Source: Solanum dulcamara (taxonomy: Eukaryota > Streptophyta > Magnoliopsida > Solanales > Solanaceae). From it: DNA of 64,000 bases. The position numbers and the translations under genes were made by a program. Below the pieces are notes generated by a model. The model was not told the origin of the DNA, did not search any database, and was given only the letters and a program-made list of their open reading frames with translations. Of the stretch, positions 46,718-57,795 are shown piece after piece; position 1 is the first letter of the stretch, and each line of letters opens with the position of its first letter. Location: positions 43,641,097 through 43,705,096 of the forward strand of contig NC_077242.1 of assembly GCF_947179165.1 (NCBI RefSeq), given 5' to 3'.

Positions 46718-49074
46718 TGTCATGACCCACAATAGGCCTTAGGCGTGATACGATGATTAGAATTCTGAGGGACTCCAACCAAGCCTCTTAGCATTCATCA
46801 CATACATAAGGTAAGTAAAGACATCAATCAAATCATAGTTCTGAAGGTAAGTCTCAATTTAGAATCTCTAATAAGGAGAAAACTCAAAGATATATTTCTG
46901 ATAAATGGAGCTACATACTTATGATAGTCTAAACATGCCTCTGCTAGTCTAGATGGGAGCATAAAACAAGCCCTAGCTCACCCAAGATAAAAGATAAATT
47001 CATAAAAAGAAATATAAACTCATGTTGGTTACGTCCTCGAATCATGAGAACTCACTAATCAAGTGACAAATCTAAGCAATCTAATCTAACTATGAATGAG
47101 AGGATGAGCATGATGATCATTGGACCCTACATTATGATGCAATATAGTCAAAAAGTATATGTTAATACATGGAATGTACTAAGTATGTAAGAAATATGCA
47201 TGATGTAGACATGATAGCATAATGAGCATAAAACATGTGATGCAAGACCAATAATCATTTAAAAGTATGAGCTTTGAAATCATAAGTCAAAACATGTTGT
47301 CAATGCATCAATTAAAGTCATCATAAGGCTCATAAGAAGAGAACATAGTTCATTTATGGGATATAAACTTTAACCAACATTTAAGATAATGCGAGCTATA
47401 ACATGGAATCCAGTATTACTCTCACACCGAAAAGAGAGAGGCTACTTCAAATGGTAGACTACATGAGAACATCATTAACATTGAGCTATTTGTGGAGCAA
47501 CTTATTAGTCTAATGTAGGAAACCTACGGGGACACGCAATTTGGGACTAGAGATTGCTACTAGGGCTCCCTTGGGTTGCTTCTTGCCACCTCAAAGTCCT
47601 CTCGATACTTAGTCAATATTTTAATGGAATTCAAAATATAGTCATTAATAGAATTAGGAAAGGTAATAATAAGTACTAATCCACATTATAAAAGAGTCAT
47701 AAGAGTAGCTCATTAACATAGTGATTCATGTATGAAAAGCCATTCATCTTTATGAATCCGTGACTAGGCGAGAAAACCTTTAACCTTTACATGAGTGTGT
47801 AGAAATTCTTTCACAACCATAGGTACTTACTTGAAATATCCTTGAAAATATCATTTATTACTTTCATGAATTATTCATAAGTCCTTGATAATCATTCATA
47901 AAATCCATGATCAAATTCCATAATTTCATACTTCAAAATAGCATAATGCATAAGTCCATGAAAATTCAATTGAAAACATACAATTTAACTTGAATCATGC
48001 ATAATTAATTCATTGACTATGAAATAAATCATAATTGAATTGACCATATGCAATGGATAAAAAACCCTAGAATCATTGAATTGAAATTAAGGAGAAACGA
48101 GAAAACCTTTGGGACTCCATAGATGGAAAGTATCCATGGATGAATTCTTGACATAAGTTAATAAAAGTTTGAAACCTTGAATAGAAGACTTGAACCTTGG
48201 AGCCCTAGCCTTGACATAAAGATTGACCCTTGGAAGAGAATTTTAGAGAGAGAATTATTTCGTAGAGTGATTAGAGAGTGAATGGGAGAAATTTGAAGGG
48301 TTTGGGTAGTTATAGTCTTCACGAATATGTCCAAAAGAACATAGCTTAGGGATTAATTGACTTGGAATTGACCAAAATGCCTAGTTAAATATCTGATGGA
48401 GAAAGGTTGGCAAGATTGGTCGTGCTCACCAACCCAATCGGTGAGTCACCAATCTCCCCTATCCCCGTTAACTCCTATCAAACTCTGAGGGAAAAATCTA
48501 TGAAATACTTTGCGAGCTCGACTTATCTCGCTATACCATCGATGAGTGGCCGACATAGCCTTTCCCCTCTCCCAAACTCTCTCTTTCCTACAAACTTTTC
48601 TAATCATTTAGGTGATGTAACTTAGTTCTTCAATCCCTTTTGATGAGTCGCCAATCTTCCCTCATACTCGCCCAACGTACTTGTTCCCTGAGTCAAAATT
48701 TTAGGATATTTAGGCGAGAAAACTTCCCCACCGAATTTGTTCTGTGAGTCACCTAATACGACACATCCTTACTGATCTCTTCTCTCTTCTAAACAATTTT
48801 TTTCAGAACATATTGATGATCTTTTGTGCCCCATGGTGACACACTGAACCCATTAGGCGAGCCGCTGATCCAATTTGGCGAGCCTCAGCTTATATTTCTA
48901 TGTTATCCCCTTTTCAATTCCAACATTTTGACTTTTCAACTTTTGGGTCCTCATAAACATGACTGCAACTTGTTTTTATTTCATTGTTTAAAATTGATTT
49001 TGAGAGATAAGGAGCTCAATTTTGGGAAATTTCAAAGGAGTTCTACTCAGTTATACGTTGGAATAAGATTGTGA
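46718..49074 (-). repeat. Element H 5' LTR (right end approximate)
   Basis: It begins tgtcatgaccc beside the primer site and parallels the J LTR at first (gtgatacgatga, cctcttagcattcat, ccctagctcaccc). From 48400 to 48900 it carries six or so diverged copies of a (g)gygagtcgccaa motif. The outer end is placed at about 49074 (gattgtgacc), but no clean terminus was found and it could lie elsewhere. Plus-strand frames at 48407-48625 and 48826-49074 are LTR sequence. Confidence 0.6.
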
Positions 49075-49607
49075 CCCTCTTTTCCAAATTCTCTATTATT
49101 CTATCATTCAATTAGATATTTAATTGGTGTTTAAGATTGGGAATTTGGGGGTATTTTTCCTAAGTTTCATATAGTGAAATTCATTAATTTGGAAGTCGAT
49201 TTTGTTCCCAACAGAATCCATACTTTGTTTATTCCATATCTTCAACAAAGTATAAAGGAGGGGATGAAAACCTTACCTCTCAAAGAAAACCAGATATAAA
49301 TAATCTTCTTAAGTAGTATCCTAGAAAGATGTCAAAAGAAACACATCTAATTTACCACTTCTTGACAAAAATATGACTTAAAAGTTTGGAAAACTTTTTA
49401 CTATAAAAATAACATTTATCTTCTTGATACTTCCTATATATCTAAGAAGAACCTTCACCTAAAATAGTACCCTTTAGTCTAAGATGGATGAAAGATCAAA
49501 GAGGATTGTTTGACCACTAATTCTAAAGGAAGGGAGATTCAATTTGTCTATTTCCAGATCACCGCTAGCATCTTTAGTGAGGAGATTTTATTGAAGAAAA
49601 AGTATAT
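49075..49607. other. Unassigned AT-rich sequence
   Basis: I recognise nothing here. It may be the 3' part of the non-LTR element whose RNase H lies just to the right, since that element reads leftwards. The plus-strand frame 49510-49734 is a shadow of that RNase H region. Confidence 0.4.
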
Positions 49608-49991
49608 TCTAGAGGAGAATGATGGCATACTTTGCAAGCTTATCTACAACAGTATTTCCTTCTCTATATCAGTAAGATATCTCAATGTGCCTATCTCTAA
49701 CTCTGTCTGTAGTTTGTTCTATAATAGAAGTTAGCTTCCAGTGAGTACTACAAATACCTTTGATCATATGGAAAATTATCATGGAGTCCAATTCTACTTT
49801 GACTTTTGTACATCCCTTTTTCGAAGAACCATTGAATCCTATTCTGTACAACTCTGGCTTCAGTGAAGTGGTTAGTTGAGAATTGGAGAGGGTTGGTAAA
49901 GGTTCTAATCATATCTCCATTTCTTTTTCTAACAATTCCTCCTACCTCAGTCTTGCCTATGCTTTACTTATAGCTTCCATCAATGTTAATA
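49608..49991 (-). pseudogene. RNase H domain remnant of a LINE-like element
   Basis: On the minus strand a plant RNase H-like fold (RVT_3 type) can be followed: INIDGS with the first Asp at about 49982; EVGGIVRKRNGDM; a Thr-Glu-Ala block with the conserved Glu at about 49865; then a frame change into the open frame 49669-49851 with KVKVELDSMIIFHMIKG (third acidic residue) and STHWKLTSII. The tail reads HIEISY, a TGA where Cys is usual, and YREGNTVVDKLAKYA to a stop at 49608. This domain is common at the C-terminus of plant L1-type LINEs; a domesticated RNase H-like gene is an alternative, but the TAA after DGSYK, the TGA and the frameshift argue for a pseudogene. Confidence 0.7.
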
Positions 49992-50262
49992 ATGATGATA
50001 TGGTTACCACAACTATTCCATTACAATGCCTAACTAATAATTCTAGGTCTATAATACATAGCAGTATTGCAAACAATAAACCAGTTCTAATGATCTTTCA
50101 TTCTGCTGAATATCTTGGCTATTTAGCAATATTGACTTATAATAAAATAACATGAATAATTTTAGCCTTGGATATTGTTTTATTCTAATGATTTTTTAAA
50201 CATCTTGTTTTCAACAATTCCCAATACACTATACTATGGTTAATTCTAGTAAGCATACTATA
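49992..50262. other. Unassigned sequence
   Basis: Possibly the upstream part of the element that supplied the RNase H domain; no motif is visible. The plus-strand frame 49883-50155 runs antisense to that domain and looks spurious. Confidence 0.35.
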
Positions 50263-50700
50263 AGACCCCGTAAGTAAGAAAGTATGAACCAAGGAGAAAA
50301 GTATCAAAATTTTGAACACATCTATATGAACGAACCCCTCTACGGCTAGTAAGGTTGGGTTGTAGAGCAACCCTTTGAGAAAAAATTAGAGTTCCCCTCA
50401 GGAGAGGTTCTACAACCTTTCAGGATGAGTCATTCTAGAGAAGACGGGTTGTAGAAACCCCTCGTAAGCTAAGTTCAAAGGTCAAGTTTCAAGGACCTCT
50501 TAGGGCCAATTCTACGAACTTGTAGAATGTGTCATTTCCTTGATGATGGGTCGTATACATGAGTTGTTCACAAACTTCAAAGACTTGAATTTTGCAGGTT
50601 TTAGAGACCTGCAGGACGAGCCCAAGGAATGGGCCATTTTCTTGAGGACGGGTCGTATACATGAGTTGTTCCTAATATTCAGAGGCTATGTTTTAGGCTC
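50263..50700 (+). repeat. LTR fragment with gggtcgta repeats
   Basis: It begins tataagaccccg, LTR-like, and carries imperfect inverted motifs (ggttgtagagcaacc, ctacaacc, ttctacgaacttgtagaa) like the LTR of element I at 30440-30910. A unit containing gggtcgtatacatgagttgt is repeated at 50548 and 50650, a 102-bp period. It ends where J pol begins. The plus-strand frame 50540-50989 crosses this border and is spurious. Confidence 0.6.
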
Positions 50701-50709
50701 TTTTCTCAC

Positions 50710-51350
50710 GCTTGCGAGACAATGGTCTAGGCCAATTCTTGACCGCTTTTATTTTCTTAGAATCTACCTTGATCCCCTTGCCGGACACTATGTGACCGAT
50801 AAAGCCCACCTTCTCCAACCAAAACTTACACTATCTAAATTTTGCAAACAACTTCTTATCCCTCAACGTTTGGAGCACAACCCTCAAATGAGCCTTATGT
50901 TCTTCCTCACTCCGAGAGTAGATCAAAACATCATCAATGAACACCACAACAAAAGTATCAAGGTAGGCTTTGAACACCCTATTTATTAGGTCCATGAACA
51001 CTGTCGGCGCATTCGTCAATCCAAAACGCATTGCCACAAACTCAAAGTGACCATACCTTGTCCGAAATGCCATCTTGGGAATGTCACACTCCCTCACCCT
51101 TAGTTGGTGATAGCCGGACCGAAGGACAATCTTGGAGAAGTGACTTGCCCCTTGCAGTTGCTCGAACAAGTCATCTATCCTAGGAAGTGGATACTTGTTC
51201 TTAATAGTCACCTTATTCAATTACCAGTAGTCGATGCACATTCAAAGCAACCCATCCTTCTTTCTTACAAATAAAACAGGAGCAACCCTCGGTGAAATAC
51301 TTGGCCTAATGAACACCTTTTCTAACAAATCCTTTAATTATTCATTCAAT
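50710..51350 (-). pseudogene. pol: J reverse transcriptase
   Basis: The open frame 50831-51220 covers the RT palm: [42 protein letters not shown] and the intact catalytic box [20 protein letters not shown] (both Asp present). Upstream, [13 protein letters not shown] and CIDYW are visible, with a stop at the YRQLN position (about 51222). Downstream the thumb continues in another frame to about 50710 and is then cut. This is the only gypsy RT here with an unaltered active site, but it cannot be made as a full protein. Confidence 0.9.
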
Positions 51351-51960
51351 TCTTTCAATTCCGATGGGGCCATTCGATAAGGAGGAATAGAAATAGGTTG
51401 GGTATCAGGGAGGAGATCGATAGAAAAATCAACTTCTCTTTTGGGAGGGACACTAAGAAGGTTATTGGGAAAGGCATCGAGAAACTCTTTGACTACAAGG
51501 ACCGACTCAAAAGGAGGACTTTCTGAGTTGACATCCCAAACTCTCACTATGTGGTAAATACAACCCTTAGCGATCAATTTTGAGCTTCGAGATAAGAAAT
51601 GAATTTACCCTTCACCACCAAATCAAGATCCTTCCATTCAAAAACACTCATTCGGGAATGAAAACTTGACTCGATGAGTCCTACAATCTATAGAAGCATA
51701 AGATGCATGCAACCTATCCATCCCAAGGATGATATTGAAATTTACCATGTCAAGCTCTATGAGATCACAGGGAATGACATTATGTAAGAGGGACATGGGA
51801 CAACCCCTATAGACCTTCCTAGCCACAATCGATTCACACACGGGGGTAGACACCAAATAAGGCTCTACTAATATTTTTGGCAATAGATCAAACCCGATTA
51901 GCTAAGAATGGAGTAACAAATGACAAGTTTGCACCCGGGTCCAACAATGCATATACATCA
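51338..51960 (-). pseudogene. J protease and protease-RT linker
   Basis: The protease active site DPGANLSFVTPF (about 51930) is intact and lies at the end of the open frame 51888-52205. A frame change at about 51885 leads to 51638-51883 (ILVEPYLVSTPVCESIVARK, ILGMDRLHASYA) and a further break to 51338-51577 (GCIYHIVRV, EFLDAFPNNLLSVPPKREVDF, PPYRMAPSELKEL), the usual lead-in to RT. Confidence 0.85.
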
Positions 51961-52500
51961 AAAGTAAAGATCCTTAACATACCGATAGTAATATTTGGTA
52001 CTTCCTCTGCCTCTTTTCTCCCATGCAATGCATAGAAACGGTTGGTGCGTTGGTCACCTCCTCGAGTATGTTGGCCATAAGAAACTTGGCCTTGAGGCCT
52101 ACCACCACCACCATGTGTACAATCCCAGGCCTGATGACCCAGCTTTCCACATTTGAAGAACGCATTTGAGACCGTCAAGCACTCCCCCTTTGTGGGTATA
52201 CCCACACTTCCTACATAGGGGAAAAGCTTGGGTATTAATGTTCTCTCTTAGGACCACTAAGTTGGGAGCTTTGTCCTTGTTTAATTTGGGAGGAGGAGTA
52301 TTGGTGAAACCTTGTCCCGCGAACCATTGACCACTTTGGCCTTTGCTATTTCTACCAAAATCAGACCTTTGAAGGTTGAACCCTCCACCATCCACTCTAG
52401 TCTTCTTGAACCCTCTAGACCTTTCCCTTAAATTCTCTTTTTTGATTTGTTCGGCATAATTCATTAACCGAGAGATGTCTATCTCTTTGACAATCATTTG
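51961..52500 (-). pseudogene. gag: J gag C-terminal part
   Basis: The frame 52099-52503 has EIDISRLMNYAEQIKKENLRE and CRKCGYTHKG; the adjoining frame 51888-52205 continues with FFKCGKLGHQAWDC, a CCHC knuckle whose first Cys is Phe. The frame change lies within the overlap at about 52150-52200. The N-terminal part of gag lies beyond the insert at 53135. Confidence 0.85.
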
Positions 52501-53134
52501 CATGACTTGTTCTTAAGACGACCCATAGAAGGGTCTCGTAGGGCCAATTTTCTAGATTTAATGAAGGAAAATTGTATCTTTTCCAAAGTTTGGTTCAATA
52601 AACCTAGAGACTTTTATGTCCAAGTTCAAAGTACGTAGACACTTCTCTTCAAGACCCCCTCTTATTCAATTCATTCTCTCAAAACTACCAAGAAAAGAGC
52701 TCACAAGGTCCCTCAAGGTTTCTCTCCAAATTAAAGCTAGAGTTTCCTATTTCTTCAAGGTTCTTCTTCAATTCCTAGTGAATTTAAGCAAGGTATGTGG
52801 GTTTCCATACATGGGTCCTTCCACCCATAGAGCCCAAAGTTTTCTCAACCCGTATCTCTATTCCAAATGATGAAATCTTATGGTCTTTTACATGATGGTC
52901 TTAAATGTTGGTTTCCCAATCGACCAACGATCCTTCCCGTGCTCAAATACATTTAATACATGAGAGGAATGGAAATGCATCATATAAAATATCTTAAAAC
53001 AACCCACCATATGCACTTTAAAGCTACCTTTTAAGCCTTTATATAATAACCCTAACAAAATCATTCATTTCATGAAATTCAGAATAAATATATATCAATT
53101 TAAGAAATAAACTTCAAATGTGCCATAATATATG
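52501..53134 (+). repeat. LTR-like insert splitting J gag
   Basis: 634 bp separate two halves of J gag and are flanked on both sides by CATTTG (52495-52500, 53135-53140), a possible target duplication. The content resembles the R/U5 part of a plus-oriented gypsy LTR: cccatagaagggtctcgtag at the start, then the aaggtttctctcc / cttcaaggttcttcttcaat / aggtatgtgggtttcc succession. It lacks canonical TG...CA ends. The plus frame 52616-52870 is not a gene. Confidence 0.55.
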
Positions 53135-53140
53135 CATTTG

Positions 53141-53794
53141 GGATGGACGTTTTGCACTCCTTGGACACCAAGCTCGAAACACCAGAAATAAACATACTCA
53201 TCCTTGCCCGGGGGTCAGAGACCATGAAGGGAGCGTACTTGGACAATTTTGTGAACTTTAGGGCATATTCCCTCACACTCATACTTCCTTGAAAGAGGTT
53301 GATGAATTCTTCAATTTTGGCCTCCCTTAACTCCAATGGAAAGAAATGGTCTAAGAAAACACCTTTAAACTCTTCCCATCCTATCAGCCCTATTTTCTCA
53401 TCCCTCTCAATAACCCATTGTTCATACCATACTTGAGCCACACTTTTGAGTTGATAGGACACTAGCTCAGCCTTTTCATTTGGTGGCACATCCATAATTT
53501 CCATGATCTGGTACACCACATCAATGAACTCCATAGGGTCCTTATTTAGTCTAGAACTATCAAACTCGGGATGATTTATCCTTTGAAAATCTTGAAGCTG
53601 AGAGGCTAGATTTTGAACTTGAGGAGGAGGACACCTTAATACCCTTAGTGGGCTACAACTTGAGCCAATAAGGTGATAATATTACGGAACTCGGCATAAG
53701 TTACCCCTTCCTTATGATGTGGGATATCCAGAATTGGAGGAGCTTGGTCCTCATCGTCAACCCTTGCTCTTGGAGGTACTCTTCCACGAGGCAT
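53141..53794 (-). pseudogene. gag: J gag N-terminal part
   Basis: It starts at ATG 53794 (MPRGRVPPRARVDDED), the family start. A frame change leads into the open frame 53100-53534: FIDVVYQIMEIMDVPPNEK, AQVWYEQWV, GWEEFKGVFLDHFFP, then VSDPRARMSMFISGVSSLVS and KECKTS at the insert border. The last residues of that frame belong to the insert. Confidence 0.85.
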
Positions 53795-53992
53795 TATCTA
53801 AAGAACATAAAATCAATTGTTAGTTAGAGGAAAACTTAGGACACACTAGGGCAAGACATGAATTGAAAGAAGTGAAGACCTTTCTAAATATCCCATATAC
53901 TCATATTCATAGTAGTGGTGCACTTTACAACCATGAACAAGACCCTATTTGACGTGGTATGTTGGACTCCAAGTACTATTTCAAAACCTCAT

Positions 53993-54004
53993 TCTCTGAT
54001 ACCA
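53993..54004 (-). other. J primer-binding site
   Basis: tctctgatacca on the plus strand, i.e. tggtatcagaga, differs from the tRNA-iMet site by the last base. It sits five bases from the LTR edge at 54009. Confidence 0.85.
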
Positions 54005-54008
54005 AGTT

Positions 54009-55582
54009 TGTCACGACCCAAGCCTAGGGCCTAGACGTGATACGATGAAAGAGACACCCAGGGGTACCTCATCTAATCCTCTTAGCATTCATTAAGCATT
54101 TCATGGGTAAGGGTAAACAACTCAAACAGAAAACATAAGGGATATAGGGGCTAAGGGACTTCACATTAATAAGAGTCAAAGACAACATAACATCCATTAC
54201 TATGTCCAATAATACCTTCTACATCAAGACTTGGCAGGGGCTAAGACATGTCCCTAGCTCACCCTCAAGATTTAGTTAAAACACCGAACTTAATATAAAC
54301 GTCTAATCATAACATAAGCTAGGTAAGATAGGAGTGTTGTTCCCAGAGCATGGGAACTCACGTAGCCTTCAATGCTCAACTTAGCCATGGGTAGGAGAGT
54401 ATGGAGCGACGTCGTTCCCTACATGATAATATCATGTATGAAAAAGTATGCGGTAGTACTCCTTCCACTCTCATGCCTAAAGTATTTTGATTATATAATA
54501 AATAATGTTAATTTACCCATTTTTTTCAAACTTTATTCTAAGGTATGTGGATGTTTATCCATGATCAAAAAGGAGTCCTATGAAATGCAAGAATGATGAA
54601 ATGATATAAATGATGGATTCTTTATGAAATAGGGACAATTCTTGCATATTTAAATTACCAAAGGTTTTAATGAGTTATTCCACCGAATATGATATTTTGA
54701 ATTCTCAAACTATATGCTATGAATATTTTAAAGTATTAAACTATTCTGTGGGATTGACTTAGCACCGAATGAGTCATTGAGGTGAGATTCGGTAAGGGAA
54801 TCCTAGTAGAAACCCTTTGTCTCATTAACTATGTGCCAACATAGGAGCCCTTGTAGGCTTAGGCTAATAGATCCATAAATATCCCTTAAAGTTAAAGTTA
54901 AAGAAATAAATGAAGTTGACGGAGTTCTACCCGACAAGTAGTCTCTCCGACCAACGTAGGGGGTTATGTTGGATTCCATGTAATAGCTCGCATGGTCTTA
55001 AATGTCGGTTATGGTCATATTACCACAAAATGGATGTTTTAAAGGATATCTATACGATTGATTATGCATTAATTGCATTATGTTTCATATTACATAAATA
55101 TTTTAATATTTTCTCAATGTTCATGCATGCTTACATACTTAGTACATTCAAAGTACAAACGCATACTCTTTTGCCTACATGATATCACCATGTAGAGACC
55201 GGTGCTCCTTCTCATTCTCCTCCGCGTGGCTAGTTGAGATTTCATTTGAAGACTACTTTTGGTGAGTTTCCATGTTCCGAGAACAATACTCCTTTATCTT
55301 TCTAGGTTATGATATGTTGAGATCTTTAGACACTAACTATGACATTTCTTTCTATTATGATTGAGGGTGAGCTAGAGACTTGTCTTAGCCCCATTAAATC
55401 TCAAAGTTAGAGGTATTGTTGGACATATGTAAGTTGAACATTTACTATTATGATTTTTGCTTATTTATTTATTTATTGGCATTACCTAGAAAGGCTAAAA
55501 GAATGGTAAGAGGCTTGTTTTAGGTATTTTTGGGTTTTTCATTCTCCATGTTACGTCTAGGCGCAAGGCTTGGGTTGTAACA
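54009..55582 (-). repeat. J 5' LTR
   Basis: 1,574 bp. On the minus strand it starts TGTTACAACCCAAGCCTTG and ends GGTCGTGACA. The ends are themselves partly inverted copies (acccaagcctaggg at 54017 and aggcttgggttgt at 55566). The plus-strand frames 54372-54596 and 54910-55182 have no recognisable domain. The next base, 55583, is pararetroviral. Confidence 0.85.
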
Positions 55583-56389
55583 CTAGGGATAGAAGATTTA
55601 GTAATTTCTGGGTTTTACATTACAAACCATGTGTGCGTTGATGGTCGTAAATATAAAAAGTTAAACCACATATTTTTATAATCGTGCCAATTAAACATTT
55701 GGAGTTGATGCTCCCTGGAAAAATTAATAGGAGTATGTAAATGGTCCACCTGCCATTCAAAAGGAGTAAAAATATTTTTAATAGTAAATTTTGAATAGGC
55801 TATGCTATTCGGATCATTTTTATCAACAAGTTCATGTTCTATTTCGATAGAACCAGTGTCAACAAGGATAAATTCATAAAACTTTCTTGTCTTGAGTAGA
55901 TTTTAAGTTTCCATATAATTTATGTTAGTATATAGGGGCTTGAGTACGTGTTTAACCTCGTATCCTTCATAATCCTTTTCTAAAACAAGGATTGGGAAGA
56001 CCTGCAAAGAAATAAGATCAAATTTTTTTTTCTTTAGCTTTTGGATTGGAGGTTGCTGTAGTGCTAATGCTTCAGCGAAACTCTCAGGAGTTTACATAAT
56101 ATAACTGTCTTTGGTCTGGGTTTGGAAAAATCTTTATTTTCCTGAGAGTGAGTAAGAGATAGGGTCTGGGTTTTGTTGAAAAGGATTTTTCAAAACCAGG
56201 AGGTTTGATGAAGCGCTCGGTGGAAAGGGGGATATGCGATTGGATTTATTAGAGGAAATTGAGCCAAAGCTGAATATCTTTTTTGCCCATGCAGAGCTGG
56301 TCTAATGTTGAATGATTTGGCCTTGAAAGGAATGCTTGATGATGGCCTTGTTGCAGGCCTCATGTTTTGCCCTGCAAAAATTCTCTAGT
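55583..56389 (-). pseudogene. EPRV copy 1 3' region after RNase H, truncated
   Basis: This matches 61821-62630 of copy 2. It carries a Pro-rich linker, then a decayed conserved C-terminal region of unknown function seen in this virus group, and is cut at 55583 by J. No intact frame remains. Confidence 0.6.
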
Positions 56390-57157
56390 TAGAAAATCTG
56401 AGAGAGAATTTTCTTCTCTCTTGAGATATTCAATTTGAAAATCAAAACTAGATAATAACGCTTGCCATCTAGTAAATATTTGTTTAGAGACAATATTTTT
56501 AACGTCCTCTGTAGGATATCTTTAGCAGACTTATAATCTACTCAAAGTAGGAATTCTTTATTAATAAGATCATCCTAAAACTTAGTAATACAAAGAACTA
56601 TAACAAGAACGTCTTTCTTGACTGTACAATAATTCTTTTGGGCAGAATTCCATATTCCATAAACAACATTGGAAGCATCTGTTTTGACAATCATAAAATA
56701 GTTAGGGTTAGGGATACCCAAACAAGAAAGATTTTTAACCATTTCTTTGATCTTTATGATAGCGGCGGTTTGATCTTTACCCCCAGGGGATCGGGGTTTT
56801 CTTTAACTTGTCATAAAGAGATTTGTAGATCTGTCTGAATTTAGGAATAAAGTCTGCCATATAATTAAGGCTTCCAAGGAACCTTTTTAACTGAGTTTTA
56901 TCAGAAATAACATCAGAAAATTTATTAGAGAACTCGATGGCCCTGCAAATCGGTTTATATGTGCCTTGTTATTTCATGGCCAAGAAAATGAATTTTTGTT
57001 TGAAAAAGCTTGATTTTTTTTGTACTAACCACGAGACCATTTTGCTTGACAACTTTTTAGAAAATATTTAAATATTTGAAGTGATAATCTATGTCCTCAG
57101 AAAATATCACTACATCATCAATGTAAACAATGGGTATATGGCTGATATGATTAAAAA
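56390..57157 (-). pseudogene. EPRV copy 1 truncated RT and RNase H
   Basis: The fragment starts just before the catalytic box IVYIDDV (57114-57125) and lacks the finger and palm regions upstream: the sequence switches at 57157 from RT to protease-side sequence. RNase H follows, with TDAS at about 56680; compared with copy 2 it lacks 63 bp (21 codons) corresponding to 62896-62958, in frame. Stops occur at about 56540 and 56555. The small plus frame 56638-56838 is a shadow. Confidence 0.82.
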
Positions 57158-57239
57158 GTTTGACTTAGCTACCATTTAAAAAGTTTGTTGGAGATTGGCA
57201 ATCTTAGTTACTATTCATGAATTTTTTCAGGGTATCCAC

Positions 57240-57660
57240 AATTTTTTTGATTTTGATATCATCTTTGAGAAACAAATCTGCTGAGAAATAAGATTGATTT
57301 CTAAAGTAGTTTGTTTATGTAAAAGTTTATTTTCTTCATGACAAAGCGTTTTGATAAAAGAAAGTGAAATTTCTTTTCCCAAAATTTTTGTGCGTTAGCA
57401 TCAAAATACAAAATATAGGGTTTTATTTGAGTAATAAAAGGTATACTCAAAATAATTTCTTCATTAATATTTTTTGTAATGACAAAATCATTAGAAAGAC
57501 AAATACCATTATTGCAAATATGCGCATTGGATAATTTATAATCAATTAAAGTACGTTCTCCAGTAGCGCTGTATAACTTAGTAGTACCCTTAGTAAGTTA
57601 TTTAGTAGGAATCAAACCTTAAATAATGCAATTCCTATCTGCACCACTGTCTAACAAAGA
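57240..57660 (-). pseudogene. EPRV copy 1 aspartic protease remnant
   Basis: The active-site string LLDSGAD lies at about 57640-57655 on the minus strand, followed by more of a retroviral-type protease fold to about 57400. It is in a different frame from the upstream linker (57651-57950), so a frameshift falls immediately before the active site, and a TAA follows a few codons later. It would have cut the viral polyprotein. Confidence 0.75.
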
Positions 57661-57795
57661 ATTTTATTAAGACCAAAATTATCATTTATAATTAATTTAA
57701 TTAAAATATGAGAACTCTGAGGTCGGATTTTAGTAATTGATTTTACTCCTGCCTCAAATTCATACCTGGGAGATTCAATATCTCTATCTTCATCA

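Larger units (their letters stand above)
50701..55582 (-). mobile_element. J, Ty3/gypsy retrotransposon, 3'-truncated (minus strand)
   Basis: Reading leftwards it has LTR (54009-55582), tRNA-iMet primer site, gag split by an insert, protease and RT, ending at about 50701 in the RT thumb. RNase H, integrase and the second LTR are missing. Its pol is the least damaged in the window. It belongs to the same broad gypsy group as G, H and I (gag with DISRLM, protease with DPGA). The outer LTR end at 55582 touches pararetroviral sequence, so J inserted into the virus copy. Confidence 0.87.

Noticed and set aside
50540..50989. Plus-strand ORF of 149 residues
   Set aside because: It begins in an LTR fragment and ends antisense to J reverse transcriptase, crossing a rearrangement border; not a coherent protein.
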